Shown: piece after piece, positions 1-8,271 of the stretch
How positions within the stretch are numbered: the stretch's first letter is position 1
How the letters are laid out: each line of letters starts with the position of its first letter
Assembly: GCA_963922585.1 (NCBI GenBank)
Contig: CAWUIK010000004.1
Coordinates: 1-64,000 of the forward strand
DNA from: Parvicella sp963922585
Lineage (GTDB): Bacteria > Bacteroidota > Bacteroidia > Flavobacteriales_D > Parvicellaceae
DNA length: 64,000 nt
Reading direction: 5' to 3'
The notes under the pieces: model-generated
The model's database searches: none
What the model saw: only the letters and a program-made list of their open reading frames with translations
Told to the model about the DNA's origin: nothing
Program-made: the position numbers and the translations under genes

Positions 1-2
1 TG

Positions 3-1715
3 GCAGGTATGGCTTGGGAATTAAAATTTCCAAAATTAATTGGAGTAAAACTTACAGGGAAATTAAATGGATGGACTTCTGCTAAAGATGTAATTCTTAA
101 GGTAGCAGGAATTCTTTCTGTAAAAGGAGGAACAGGAGCAATAGTTGAATATTTTGGAGATGGCGCTATTGGTCTATCTTGTACAGGGAAAGGAACTATT
201 TGTAACATGGGCGCTGAAATTGGTGCTACTACATCAACATTTGGATATGATGAAAGCATGGAAAGGTATTTACGCGCAACTGAAAGAGGAGATGTAGCTG
301 ATGAAGCAAATAAAATCAAAGAACATCTAACTGGTGATAAAGAAGTCTATCAAAATCCAGAAAAATATTTTGATCAAGTAATTGAAATTAATTTATCAGA
401 GTTAGAACCTCATTTAAATGGACCTTTTACTCCAGATTTAGCAACTCCAGTATCTAAAATGAAAGAAGTAGCTAAAGAAAATGGTTGGCCATTAAAAGTT
501 GAATGGGGATTAATAGGATCTTGTACAAATTCATCTTATGAAGATTTATCAAGAGCTGCATCAATAGCAAAGCAAGCGTTAGATAAAGGATTGAGTACAA
601 AAGCAGAATTTGGAATTAATCCTGGTTCAGAGCAGGTTAGGTATACCGCTGATAGAGATGGAATAATGAAAGTTTTTGAAGATTTAAATGCAAGAATATT
701 TACCAATGCATGCGGACCATGTATTGGTCAATGGGATAGAGAAGGTGCTGATAAAGAAGAAGTAAACTCTATTGTTCATTCGTTTAATAGAAATTTTAAG
801 AAAAGAGCTGATGGTAATCCTAATACAAATGCATTTGTAACATCACCTGAAATGGTTGCAGCAATTGCTATTTCTGGTAGATTGGATTTCAATCCAATTA
901 CTGATACTTTAGTTAATAGTAAAGGTGAAATAGTAAAATTAGACGCACCTTTAGGAGATGAATTACCTACAAAAGGATTTGATGTAGAAGATAATGGTTA
1001 TATCGAACCAGCTAAAGATGGAAGTCATTTAACTGTTTCTGTTGATCCTAAATCTGAAAGATTACAATTACTTGAACCTTTTTCACCTTGGAACGGTAAA
1101 AATATTACCGGTATGAAATTGCTAATCAAAGCTGAAGGTAAATGTACAACAGATCATATTTCAATGGCTGGACCATGGTTGAGATATAGAGGTCATTTAG
1201 ATAATATTTCTAACAACATGTTAATTGGTGCTGTAAATTCTTTTAATGGAGAAACAAATAAGGTTAAAAATCAACTAGATGGAAGTTATGGAGAAGTTCC
1301 TGCAGTTCAAAGAAAGTATAAAGCAGCAGGAATTCCAACAATAGTAGTTGGTGATCATAACTATGGTGAAGGATCTTCTAGAGAGCATGCCGCTATGGAA
1401 CCAAGACATTTAGGTGTAATGGTAGTCTTAGTCAAATCTTTTGCTAGAATTCATGAAACGAATCTGAAAAAGCAAGGTATGTTGGGATTAACATTTGCAA
1501 ATGAATCAGATTATTCTAAAATTCAAGAAGATGATACATTTAACTTTTTGGATTTAGACCAATTTGCTCCTGGTAAACCTTTAACTTTAGAGTTAGTTCA
1601 TAATGATGGTTCAAAAGAAAATATTATTTGTAACCATACTTATAATGCTTCTCAAATTGAATGGTTTAGTGCTGGAAGTGCATTGAACTTGATTAAAAAA
1701 ATGCAAGAAGCCTAG
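3..1715 (+). CDS. acn: Aconitate hydratase, C-terminal part (5' end outside window)
   Basis: Aconitase isomerises citrate to isocitrate in the cytoplasmic TCA cycle. The reading frame is already open at the left edge, so the first visible ATG at 9 is internal and roughly a quarter of the usual ~750 residues is missing. Counting from that Met, the three Fe-S ligand cysteines are visible: Cys172 in GSCTNSS, then Cys235 and Cys238 in ACGPCIG. The swivel domain near residues 455-470 has GDHNYGEGSSREHAA with the substrate-binding arginine. The sequence pattern follows the mitochondrial-type aconitase common in Bacteroidota rather than AcnB. The gene ends before a strong terminator and converges on the DUF4919-like gene. 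The family assignment is very secure; only the N-terminus is unseen. Confidence 0.96.
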   Translation, partial: AGMAWELKFPKLIGVKLTGKLNGWTSAKDVILKVAGILSVKGGTGAIVEYFGDGAIGLSCTGKGTICNMGAEIGATTSTFGYDESMERYLRATERGDVADEANKIKEHLTGDKEVYQNPEKYFDQVIEINLSELEPHLNGPFTPDLATPVSKMKEVAKENGWPLKVEWGLIGSCTNSSYEDLSRAASIAKQALDKGLSTKAEFGINPGSEQVRYTADRDGIMKVFEDLNARIFTNACGPCIGQWDREGADKEEVNSIVHSFNRNFKKRADGNPNTNAFVTSPEMVAAIAISGRLDFNPITDTLVNSKGEIVKLDAPLGDELPTKGFDVEDNGYIEPAKDGSHLTVSVDPKSERLQLLEPFSPWNGKNITGMKLLIKAEGKCTTDHISMAGPWLRYRGHLDNISNNMLIGAVNSFNGETNKVKNQLDGSYGEVPAVQRKYKAAGIPTIVVGDHNYGEGSSREHAAMEPRHLGVMVVLVKSFARIHETNLKKQGMLGLTFANESDYSKIQEDDTFNFLDLDQFAPGKPLTLELVHNDGSKENIICNHTYNASQIEWFSAGSALNLIKKMQEA

Positions 1716-1740
1716 AATCAAATAGAATTCTTATTATTAT

Positions 1741-1773
1741 AAAAAAGCAGTAAATTTAATTTACTGCTTTTTT
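1741..1773. terminator. Bidirectional intrinsic terminator between acn and the OmpA operon
   Basis: A near-perfect hairpin has arms AAAAAGCAGTAAA and TTTACTGCTTTTT around a short TTTAA loop. A-runs on the left and T-runs on the right make it usable in both directions. It lies between two convergent genes. Confidence 0.85.
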
Positions 1774-1792
1774 GTTTAAATTTTTTTTTGAA

Positions 1793-2542
1793 TTAAGAGT
1801 TACGTTTAGATTTTTTCTCACTTTTTTTTAACTCTTTTTCGAAATCATTAAGAATGTCTTGATTAAACATTTTCTTTACTGCATGGTCAATCATGAAATA
1901 CATGTATATATTTGGTTCACCATCTTTTTGTGATATGATTTCAATTTCATCAATAAAGAAACCATCTGAATTTTCAAACGAATTCATTTTTCCAGTATTT
2001 AAACCAAAAATCAGTTGGGTAATAATTTGACCATCAAAAGGACTTAAAACAAAAATAGGGCTATTGATAGTTCCCTCTCCACTATAAAGAATAGCGTCTA
2101 AAACTTTTACGAATTTGAAATTTGCTATGGATTTTTCATTACTATTTTCTATGTCTATAGATAATATAAAAGCTTTTTGCATTAAAGCTGTAAAATTCAA
2201 AGGGGAAATATCAAGAAGGTAATTACATTTTGAGAGTGCATCTGGATATTTTTTTTTATTTATTAGGTCAATAATGTCTCTTTCTATTTCAATCCATTCA
2301 TAAGGTAGATATTTCTTTTTTTGAGTTTCACCAATCATTAAAAATAAAATTTCTTTAGAATTAAGAGTAGCATCTGCTTTATCGAATCTTGAAAGTAATT
2401 TAGCGTAATTGTATTCACTTTTTTTTGACTGAGTTAATTCGCTAATACTATCAAAGTGAATTTTGTAATCAAAAACAAATTGGGCATTTACAAAATTGTA
2501 AACGCCCAATTTTAATGTAATTAAGAATAAAAAGTATTTCAT
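1793..2542 (-). CDS. Exported DUF4919-like protein
   Basis: A 249-residue protein with a short hydrophobic N-terminus ending NAQF, read as a signal peptide, so it is probably periplasmic or surface-exposed. The body contains a YNYAKLLSRFDKAD segment and a stretch resembling a short TPR-like helical region (residues 85-130). This resembles the DUF4919 family of Bacteroidetes, whose function is unknown; the assignment is from memory and tentative. The C-terminus is very lysine-rich. It starts three bases after the stop of the PorE-like OmpA gene, so it is the last gene of a three-gene envelope operon and may act with those proteins. Confidence 0.7.
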   Translation of the reverse strand: MKYFLFLITLKLGVYNFVNAQFVFDYKIHFDSISELTQSKKSEYNYAKLLSRFDKADATLNSKEILFLMIGETQKKKYLPYEWIEIERDIIDLINKKKYPDALSKCNYLLDISPLNFTALMQKAFILSIDIENSNEKSIANFKFVKVLDAILYSGEGTINSPIFVLSPFDGQIITQLIFGLNTGKMNSFENSDGFFIDEIEIISQKDGEPNIYMYFMIDHAVKKMFNQDILNDFEKELKKSEKKSKRNS

Positions 2543-2545
2543 TAT

Positions 2546-4642
2546 TTAATTTGAAATAATTTCAAATTCAGTACGTCTATTAAGTTGACGTCCTTCAGCA
2601 TTATCATTTGTAGCTACTGGATTTTTAGAACCATAACCTTTGCTTTGTAGTCTGCTTTTAACAATTCCTTTAGTAATTAGATAATTAACTACAGCATCTG
2701 CTCTATCTTGAGAAAGTTTAGCATTCATTGATTCGCTTCCTACATTATCAGTATGCCCAGATATTTCGATAACTAAACTTGGTACATCTTTTAAAAGTTT
2801 AACTAATCTATCTAACTCTGAATTACTTTCTGTTTTTAAAGTAGATTTTCCACTATCAAAGAAAATATTTCTTAATGCAATTTTGCTGCCTTTTTTGATG
2901 TTTTTTAGTTCGATAGTTTTATTAATCATATTAAAACCAGTAGGTTCCATAACGTCAAAGTTTTCGCTATGAAATAAATATCCTGGTGCTTTAACAGCAA
3001 TTCCATAATTTTTACCTGCTTCCAATGAAATTAGAAACTTTCCACTTGCACTGTTTGTAGTAAATGTTTCTATAACAGAACCAGATGTATTGTCGGTAAG
3101 TTCTATGCTTGCTTCTACAGCTTTTCTTGAAATTGCATCAATAGTAATACCTTTGAAAACTGTAAGTGCTGTTTTATCTACTGTTACTTCTCTTTCTATT
3201 TGAACTTCTTGGATAGGATTAGCAATACTAGCTAATAAATAATCTTCAGTACTTGTTTGTAGTTCTTTAGGATCTCCCCAGAAAGTAATTTTATAAATAT
3301 CCAGTCCTCCTTCACCACCAGGTCTATTTGATGCAATGTAAGCGTATTTACCACTAGCAGTGACTGCAAAAAAGTAATCATCATAAGGCGTATTAATCGG
3401 ATATCCTAAATTTTCAGGAGCTTGCCATTTTCCTTGTTTGTATTTGGAAACAAAAATATCGTAACCTCCCATTGAATTATGACCTTCACTACAGAAAAAC
3501 ATCATATCACCTCTAGGATGAATGTAAACAGAACCTTCATTGAATTTAGAATTCACATCCATTCCAACTGTTTGAGCGGCTCCAAATTCAGTATTACTAT
3601 TATTCATTTTTTGACAATAGTAAATTTCATCACCTCTACTATTGTCACCAGATGCTTTTTTACTTGTTACAAAATATAGTCTTCTATCATTTTTGTAATA
3701 ACTCGCAAATGTTTGATCAACAATTGTGTTCAAACTTCTATGTAAAGCTTCTGGTTTACTCCAATTAGTACCTTTTAAATGAGATTCATATACATCATAA
3801 TTATCAGATTCTTTTTTAAAAGAAAGTAATTTATTTCCATCATAAGAAAGCATGGATGCTGTTTCATCAAATTCAGAATTTAAAGGAGCACCTACATTAA
3901 CTGGTTTAGACCATTTACCATTTTTCATTTCAGAAAGATAAATATCACCATCATAAACTCCAACTTCATCAGGCTTATGGCCATTCTCTCTTCTTGAAGT
4001 TATCATCATAGTAGTTCCATCAGTAGTGATACAAGGAGAATAATCGTCTTGTGGTGAATTTACTGCTTTCACATTATCTACCCAAACACGCTCAGGTTTT
4101 TTGTAAAATTCTTGAGCATATTCACATTCTTTAATCCTTTTAGTAAGCATTTGGCCTAAAGATGCAATCTGTTTAGATTTTGTACTACCTTCAAATTTCT
4201 TGTAGTGTTTGATAGCTGTTGTAAAGTCTTCTTCAAATTGAGCAACCATTCCCATATAGAAATAGAGAAAATCATCAACTTCAGGATTTAATTTAAATGC
4301 TTTATCAATATACTTTTTTGCTTTATATTTTTCGTTTGTATATAAATAAGCATTTCCCATAAAGAAATTTAGTTCAGCACTTTTAGGGTTAAATGAGTAT
4401 GCTTTTTCAAATTCAATCAAAGCAGCTTTGAAATTATTTTCTGGATTAGTAACATTATAAATAGCTTCGTTCCCAATATTTAAGAAAGCAACTCCCTTTT
4501 CATAATGTTCGAGTGCGATTTTAAATTTGTCTTTATCATCCTTAAAGTTTCCAGCTTTAAAAGGAACGTCTTGAGAGATGTAATTTGATATTCCTATAAA
4601 TGAGAAAGCAATTACAGAGATTATTATTTTTATATTTTTCAT
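2546..4642 (-). CDS. PorE-like envelope protein: TPR, beta-propeller, CRD and OmpA domains
   Basis: A 698-residue exported protein. Domains in order: signal peptide (1-24), tetratricopeptide repeats (about 40-175), PD40/WD40-like propeller repeats (about 190-460, with motifs such as SPCITTDGTTMMITS and GGYDIFVSK), a carboxypeptidase-regulatory-like beta sandwich (about 495-580), and a C-terminal OmpA peptidoglycan-binding domain (about 590-698, with GHTDNVG and LSQDRADAV). This order and length match PorE of Porphyromonas gingivalis, a T9SS component that ties the secretion machine to peptidoglycan. Unlike PorE, no lipobox cysteine is visible. Bacteroidota carry several paralogues with this architecture, so PorE itself is not proven. 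It lies 12 bases downstream of a TPR gene in the same operon. Confidence 0.85.
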   Translation of the reverse strand: MKNIKIIISVIAFSFIGISNYISQDVPFKAGNFKDDKDKFKIALEHYEKGVAFLNIGNEAIYNVTNPENNFKAALIEFEKAYSFNPKSAELNFFMGNAYLYTNEKYKAKKYIDKAFKLNPEVDDFLYFYMGMVAQFEEDFTTAIKHYKKFEGSTKSKQIASLGQMLTKRIKECEYAQEFYKKPERVWVDNVKAVNSPQDDYSPCITTDGTTMMITSRRENGHKPDEVGVYDGDIYLSEMKNGKWSKPVNVGAPLNSEFDETASMLSYDGNKLLSFKKESDNYDVYESHLKGTNWSKPEALHRSLNTIVDQTFASYYKNDRRLYFVTSKKASGDNSRGDEIYYCQKMNNSNTEFGAAQTVGMDVNSKFNEGSVYIHPRGDMMFFCSEGHNSMGGYDIFVSKYKQGKWQAPENLGYPINTPYDDYFFAVTASGKYAYIASNRPGGEGGLDIYKITFWGDPKELQTSTEDYLLASIANPIQEVQIEREVTVDKTALTVFKGITIDAISRKAVEASIELTDNTSGSVIETFTTNSASGKFLISLEAGKNYGIAVKAPGYLFHSENFDVMEPTGFNMINKTIELKNIKKGSKIALRNIFFDSGKSTLKTESNSELDRLVKLLKDVPSLVIEISGHTDNVGSESMNAKLSQDRADAVVNYLITKGIVKSRLQSKGYGSKNPVATNDNAEGRQLNRRTEFEIISN

Positions 4643-4654
4643 TTTTTTAAAAAC

Positions 4655-5746
4655 TTAAAATTCACAATTATTTGATTGGTATTCTTTACCAAGAGAGGAA
4701 CCTAATTCTGCTGCTTTTCCCCAATCTTCACAAGCACTTTCCATTTGTCTGTTCATTTCTTTTGAAGCACCTCTATTAGCATAAGCATCTCCGAAGTATT
4801 TATTAATTGAAATAGCTTTATCAAAATCTGCAATGGCACCTTTGTAATCTTTATTGTGATGTTTTACAATTCCTCTATTGTTGTATGCTGGAGCATATTC
4901 AGAATTAATTTCTATGGCTTTATCAAAATCTTTTTGAGCTTCTGCGTATTTTTTTTGTTCGATAAGCATAGCACCTCTATTGTTGTATGCTAAGTAAAAT
5001 TTAGGGTCAAGTGACATAGCTTTTGTGAAGGCATTTTTAGCACCTTCATAATCTTTAAGTAATTTTTTTACAGAGCCAATATTATTAAATACAAAAGCAT
5101 GTTTAGGGCCGTATTCACCAGCTTTATTGTAATCTGCTAAAGCCAAATCGAATTTTTGCATCATTCTGTAACAACTACCTCTATCATTATATGCTTCAAA
5201 ATATTTAGGTTTAAGTTCAATACATTTTGAGAACTTTTTTATAGCATCTTCATATTCTTTTTTAAGGAAAAGAACAGTACCTCCATTATAGTATGCTTTA
5301 GCGTCTTTTGGGTCAAAAAATGTAACTTGATCGTAGTCAGAAATTGCGTTATCTAGTTCACCTAATTTTTGATGAGCTAATCCTCTTTGAAAGTAAGCTT
5401 TTGGGTTTTCATCATTCAATTTGATAAGAGCATTAAGAGAAGTAACTGCTCCTTTGTAGTCTTTCATTTTGTATTGCGCCACCCCTTTATTGTAATAGGC
5501 TGCTTCAAATTTAGGATCACCAGCAATCGCTTTGTCGAAAGATGCAACTGCTTCTTTCATTTTGTTCTCTCCGAATAATTTAATTCCCAAATTGTATGCT
5601 TCTTGGGATTCAGCTGTAGCAGCATTTGAAGCATTCACTAAGTTGATACTGTCTTGAAAAGCTTGTTCTTCAGGAGTTAGTTCTGCTTGACTCAACATTG
5701 AAAAACTTGCTCCAAAAACAAATAAGCTCATTAAAATCTTTTTCAT
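4655..5746 (-). CDS. Exported tetratricopeptide-repeat protein
   Basis: A 363-residue protein with an N-terminal signal peptide (about 1-20), a short linker, then about eight consecutive TPR units from residue 50 to 345. These carry typical motifs (AYYNKGVAQYKMKDYKGA, AYNNRGAMLIEQKKYAEA). TPR arrays bind partner proteins; no enzymatic motif is present. It is the first gene of the minus-strand operon that continues with the PorE-like OmpA protein 12 bases later. A periplasmic scaffold role with that protein is the natural inference. A TAnnTTTG promoter element lies about 60 bases upstream of its ATG. Confidence 0.85.
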   Translation of the reverse strand: MKKILMSLFVFGASFSMLSQAELTPEEQAFQDSINLVNASNAATAESQEAYNLGIKLFGENKMKEAVASFDKAIAGDPKFEAAYYNKGVAQYKMKDYKGAVTSLNALIKLNDENPKAYFQRGLAHQKLGELDNAISDYDQVTFFDPKDAKAYYNGGTVLFLKKEYEDAIKKFSKCIELKPKYFEAYNDRGSCYRMMQKFDLALADYNKAGEYGPKHAFVFNNIGSVKKLLKDYEGAKNAFTKAMSLDPKFYLAYNNRGAMLIEQKKYAEAQKDFDKAIEINSEYAPAYNNRGIVKHHNKDYKGAIADFDKAISINKYFGDAYANRGASKEMNRQMESACEDWGKAAELGSSLGKEYQSNNCEF

Positions 5747-5802
5747 TTAAGTAGTATGGATTTATTAGAAAATATATTGAAGTAAATAAAATTTACATCT
5801 TT

Positions 5803-5810
5803 CAAAAATA
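5803..5810 (-). promoter_or_regulatory. Bacteroidetes -7 promoter element for the TPR/OmpA operon
   Basis: The minus strand reads TATTTTTG, a full match to TAnnTTTG, 57 bases upstream of the TPR gene. No convincing -33 TTTG was found at the expected distance, so the call rests on the -7 element alone. Confidence 0.5.
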
Positions 5811-5925
5811 TCAATTTTCAGTCCATAAAAAAAGGATTAGTTATTCACAACATGTGCAAAACTCTTTATTTGATTGATATCACTTGAATTAGAGAATTTT
5901 ATTTTTATTATTCAAAGTGTAATTG

Positions 5926-5933
5926 TAAATTTG
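5926..5933 (+). promoter_or_regulatory. -7 promoter element for the YdeI-like gene
   Basis: TAAATTTG matches TAnnTTTG and ends 16 bases before the ATG at 5950, predicting a very short leader. No -33 element was identified. Confidence 0.5.
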
Positions 5934-5949
5934 TTTTTTTGATGAATTA

Positions 5950-6468
5950 ATGAAAACGTTTGAATCTAAAATAGAACAGTTTAATAGTAATTTATGGGAT
6001 TATCATTTTATGGTTCCAGAGGATGTAGCTGAATATTTTATTTTGAAGGAAAAGACGAGAAGAGTTATTTGTTCTATAAATCAACAGGTGAGTATGCATT
6101 GTGCTTTAATGCATGATGGAAACGGGCAGTTTTTTATAAATATCAATAAAGAAAATAGAAAAAAATTAGGTTTAGAATTTGGTAATAGTATTCAAGTTGA
6201 AATTAGATCAGACGAAAGTAAATACGGAATTCCATTGCCAGAAGAAATGAAATATTTACTTGAACAAGATGATATTGGAAGTGACTTTTTTCATAAATTA
6301 ACTCCTGGAAAGCAAAGATCATTATTACATATAGTAGGAAAAGTAAAAAGTAGTGATATTAGAATTAATAAATCTTTGGTCATTCTTAATTTTCTAAAAG
6401 ACAATAATGGAATATTAGATTTTAAACTTCTAAACACAGCATTTAAAGAGGCTAATAAAAGATTTTAG
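5950..6468 (+). CDS. YdeI/OmpD-associated (DUF1905-OmdA) family protein
   Basis: A 172-residue cytoplasmic protein without signal peptide or membrane segment. The first ~90 residues resemble DUF1905, a small beta-barrel fold (motifs WDYHFMVPEDVAEYF and INKENRKKLGLEFGNSI). The C-terminal ~60 residues look like the OmdA/YdeI domain (FFHKLTPGKQRSLLHIVGKV). Family members were linked to bacteriocin protection in older literature, but the molecular role is not established. It is followed after one base by a sulfotransferase gene and so is probably co-transcribed with it. The family assignment is fairly sure; the function is unknown. Confidence 0.75.
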   Translation: MKTFESKIEQFNSNLWDYHFMVPEDVAEYFILKEKTRRVICSINQQVSMHCALMHDGNGQFFININKENRKKLGLEFGNSIQVEIRSDESKYGIPLPEEMKYLLEQDDIGSDFFHKLTPGKQRSLLHIVGKVKSSDIRINKSLVILNFLKDNNGILDFKLLNTAFKEANKRF

Positions 6469-6469
6469 A

Positions 6470-7591
6470 ATGAGTGATTATGAAGTAAAGCAACATCAGT
6501 TATTTATATCAAGTTTGAGATTGCTTAAGGTTTTGAAAAAGCAAAATAAAATTTCGAAACAACATAGAAAAATGTTCCGAAAAATAATGCTGATGACTAT
6601 TCTAACAGCGCCTTTGAGATGGCTACAATCTTTATTGTTTAGTAGAAAAATCAAAAAAGTAAATTTTGAAAATAATCCTCCTGTCTTTGTTTTGGGACAT
6701 TGGAGAAGTGGCACCACTCATTTACATTATTTATTATCTAAAGACAAAAAGTTTGGGTATTTAGAAAATTTTCAAGCATTTTTTTTCAGAGTGGCATTTA
6801 TTTCTAAAACAATTATGAAACCTGTTTTGAATCTTTTTATGCCCAAAACAAGACCACAAGATAATATTAAGATTAATGCTAATTCTCCAAGTGAAGAGGA
6901 ACATCCTTTGACAAATATTACTGAGAAGAGTGGTATGCAAACTTTCTTTTTCCCTCAAAATATTAGTTATTACGACAAGTACAACATTTTTAAAGGAACT
7001 ACAGAAAAAGAAAAAGCCAGTTGGAAAAAATCGTATCATTGGTTACTTCAAAATATTAGTTATTATGTTGGTACAGATAAACAATTATTATTGAAAAATC
7101 CTCATTCCATGGGAAGAATTGAAGTTTTGAGAGCCATGTATCCTAATGCAAAATTTATTCATATTCATAGAAACCCTTACGATGTATATAATTCCAACAT
7201 ACATTTGTATCAAAAAACTATAAGAACACAGTTTTTGCAAGAGTTCTCCGACCAAGAAATTGAAGAAAGAGTTTTATACTGTTATGAAACAAGTATGAAA
7301 AAGTTTTTGAAAGATTGGAATGAAATTCCTGAGGAGAATAGAGTTGAGATTAGTTATAAAGAACTTTCTCAAAATCCAGTTGAGACTATTGAAAAAATAT
7401 ATGAAAAGATACAACTAGGGGATTATAGTGCAGTAAAACCTGAGATTGAAAATTACTTAAAAGAAGAAGGAACGTATAAAAAGAATAAATTCACACCGAT
7501 TTCAGATGAAATTTTAAATAAAATAAATACTAGGTTGAGGTTTGCAATTGATACTTACAAATATGATTTTCAACACCCTAAAAACAATTAA
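6470..7591 (+). CDS. Sulfotransferase family protein
   Basis: A 373-residue protein with both PAPS-binding signatures of sulfotransferases. The 5'-phosphosulfate loop is GHWRSGTTHLHYLL (about residues 73-86). The 3'-phosphate-binding segment is FIHIHRNPYDVYNSN (about 225-239). It would transfer sulfate from PAPS to a lipid, glycan or small molecule; the acceptor cannot be read from the sequence. A basic, partly hydrophobic N-terminal stretch (residues 20-60) suggests membrane association. It lies one base after the YdeI-like gene and six bases before a YcxB-like membrane protein gene. It is separate from the two sulfotransferases in the glycan locus at 44-45.6 kb. Confidence 0.85.
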   Translation: MSDYEVKQHQLFISSLRLLKVLKKQNKISKQHRKMFRKIMLMTILTAPLRWLQSLLFSRKIKKVNFENNPPVFVLGHWRSGTTHLHYLLSKDKKFGYLENFQAFFFRVAFISKTIMKPVLNLFMPKTRPQDNIKINANSPSEEEHPLTNITEKSGMQTFFFPQNISYYDKYNIFKGTTEKEKASWKKSYHWLLQNISYYVGTDKQLLLKNPHSMGRIEVLRAMYPNAKFIHIHRNPYDVYNSNIHLYQKTIRTQFLQEFSDQEIEERVLYCYETSMKKFLKDWNEIPEENRVEISYKELSQNPVETIEKIYEKIQLGDYSAVKPEIENYLKEEGTYKKNKFTPISDEILNKINTRLRFAIDTYKYDFQHPKNN

Positions 7592-7597
7592 AACCAT

Positions 7598-8143
7598 ATG
7601 ATAACCTACATAATAAAGGAGTCTGATTATCTAACATATCAACTTTTTGCAGCTTCAAAATCTAAATCAGTAAATAGAAGAAGAAAAATTGGATGGTTTT
7701 TAGTACCTACAATTTATTTCGTTTTTGGCGTTTTATCATATACATTAGGAAACCAGAAAAACATTGCAATTGTTTTTGGTGGATTGGCGTTTTTTTGGTT
7801 GATGATATTTCCTTTTTACTCTAAATGGGTTTATAAACAAAAATATAGAAAATACATCAAACAAAATCATAAAGAAATGTTTGATAGACCTGTTACATTG
7901 AGTATCAGAGAAAATAAAATTCACATCACCGATGATAAAAATGAGAGTTTTATATCGTATTCAGAAATTATGATGATAGCAGAAATCGACACACATCTTT
8001 TTATTAGGTTGAAAACAGGTTCGTCTATCATTATTCCCAAAGAGCACATTTCTGATTTTGTGATGCTAGCGAAATTGATTCAACAAATTTCTAAAAGTAC
8101 AGGTTTGAAATTGCATAAAGATTTGAATTGGAAGTGGAGGTGA
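7598..8143 (+). CDS. YcxB-like membrane protein
   Basis: A 181-residue protein with two adjacent transmembrane segments (about 30-50 and 57-76). A soluble C-terminal domain follows with the pattern of the YcxB-like family (TLSIRENKIHITDDKNES, then LFIRLKTGSSIIIPKEH). Function of the family is unknown. It closely follows the sulfotransferase gene, probably as the last cistron of the YdeI-sulfotransferase-YcxB unit. The following intergenic region is an AT-rich repeat tract. Confidence 0.7.
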   Translation: MITYIIKESDYLTYQLFAASKSKSVNRRRKIGWFLVPTIYFVFGVLSYTLGNQKNIAIVFGGLAFFWLMIFPFYSKWVYKQKYRKYIKQNHKEMFDRPVTLSIRENKIHITDDKNESFISYSEIMMIAEIDTHLFIRLKTGSSIIIPKEHISDFVMLAKLIQQISKSTGLKLHKDLNWKWR

Positions 8144-8149
8144 ACAATT

Positions 8150-8228
8150 AGTTAATTTGTTAATTGGTTAATTGGTTGATTTGTTTATTTATTGTTAATT
8201 TTTAATGGCTAATTGTTAATTGTTATTG
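8150..8228. repeat. AT-rich degenerate repeat of GTTAATT units
   Basis: The spacer before the SWIM gene is built from imperfect, irregularly spaced copies of GTTAATT/GGTTAATTG (for example GTTAATTGGTTAATTGG). It has no coding potential and may be slippage-generated or regulatory. Confidence 0.6.
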
Positions 8229-8271
8229 TAAAGTTTCATAACATTGTTGATGACATTAATAAATTAAAATC

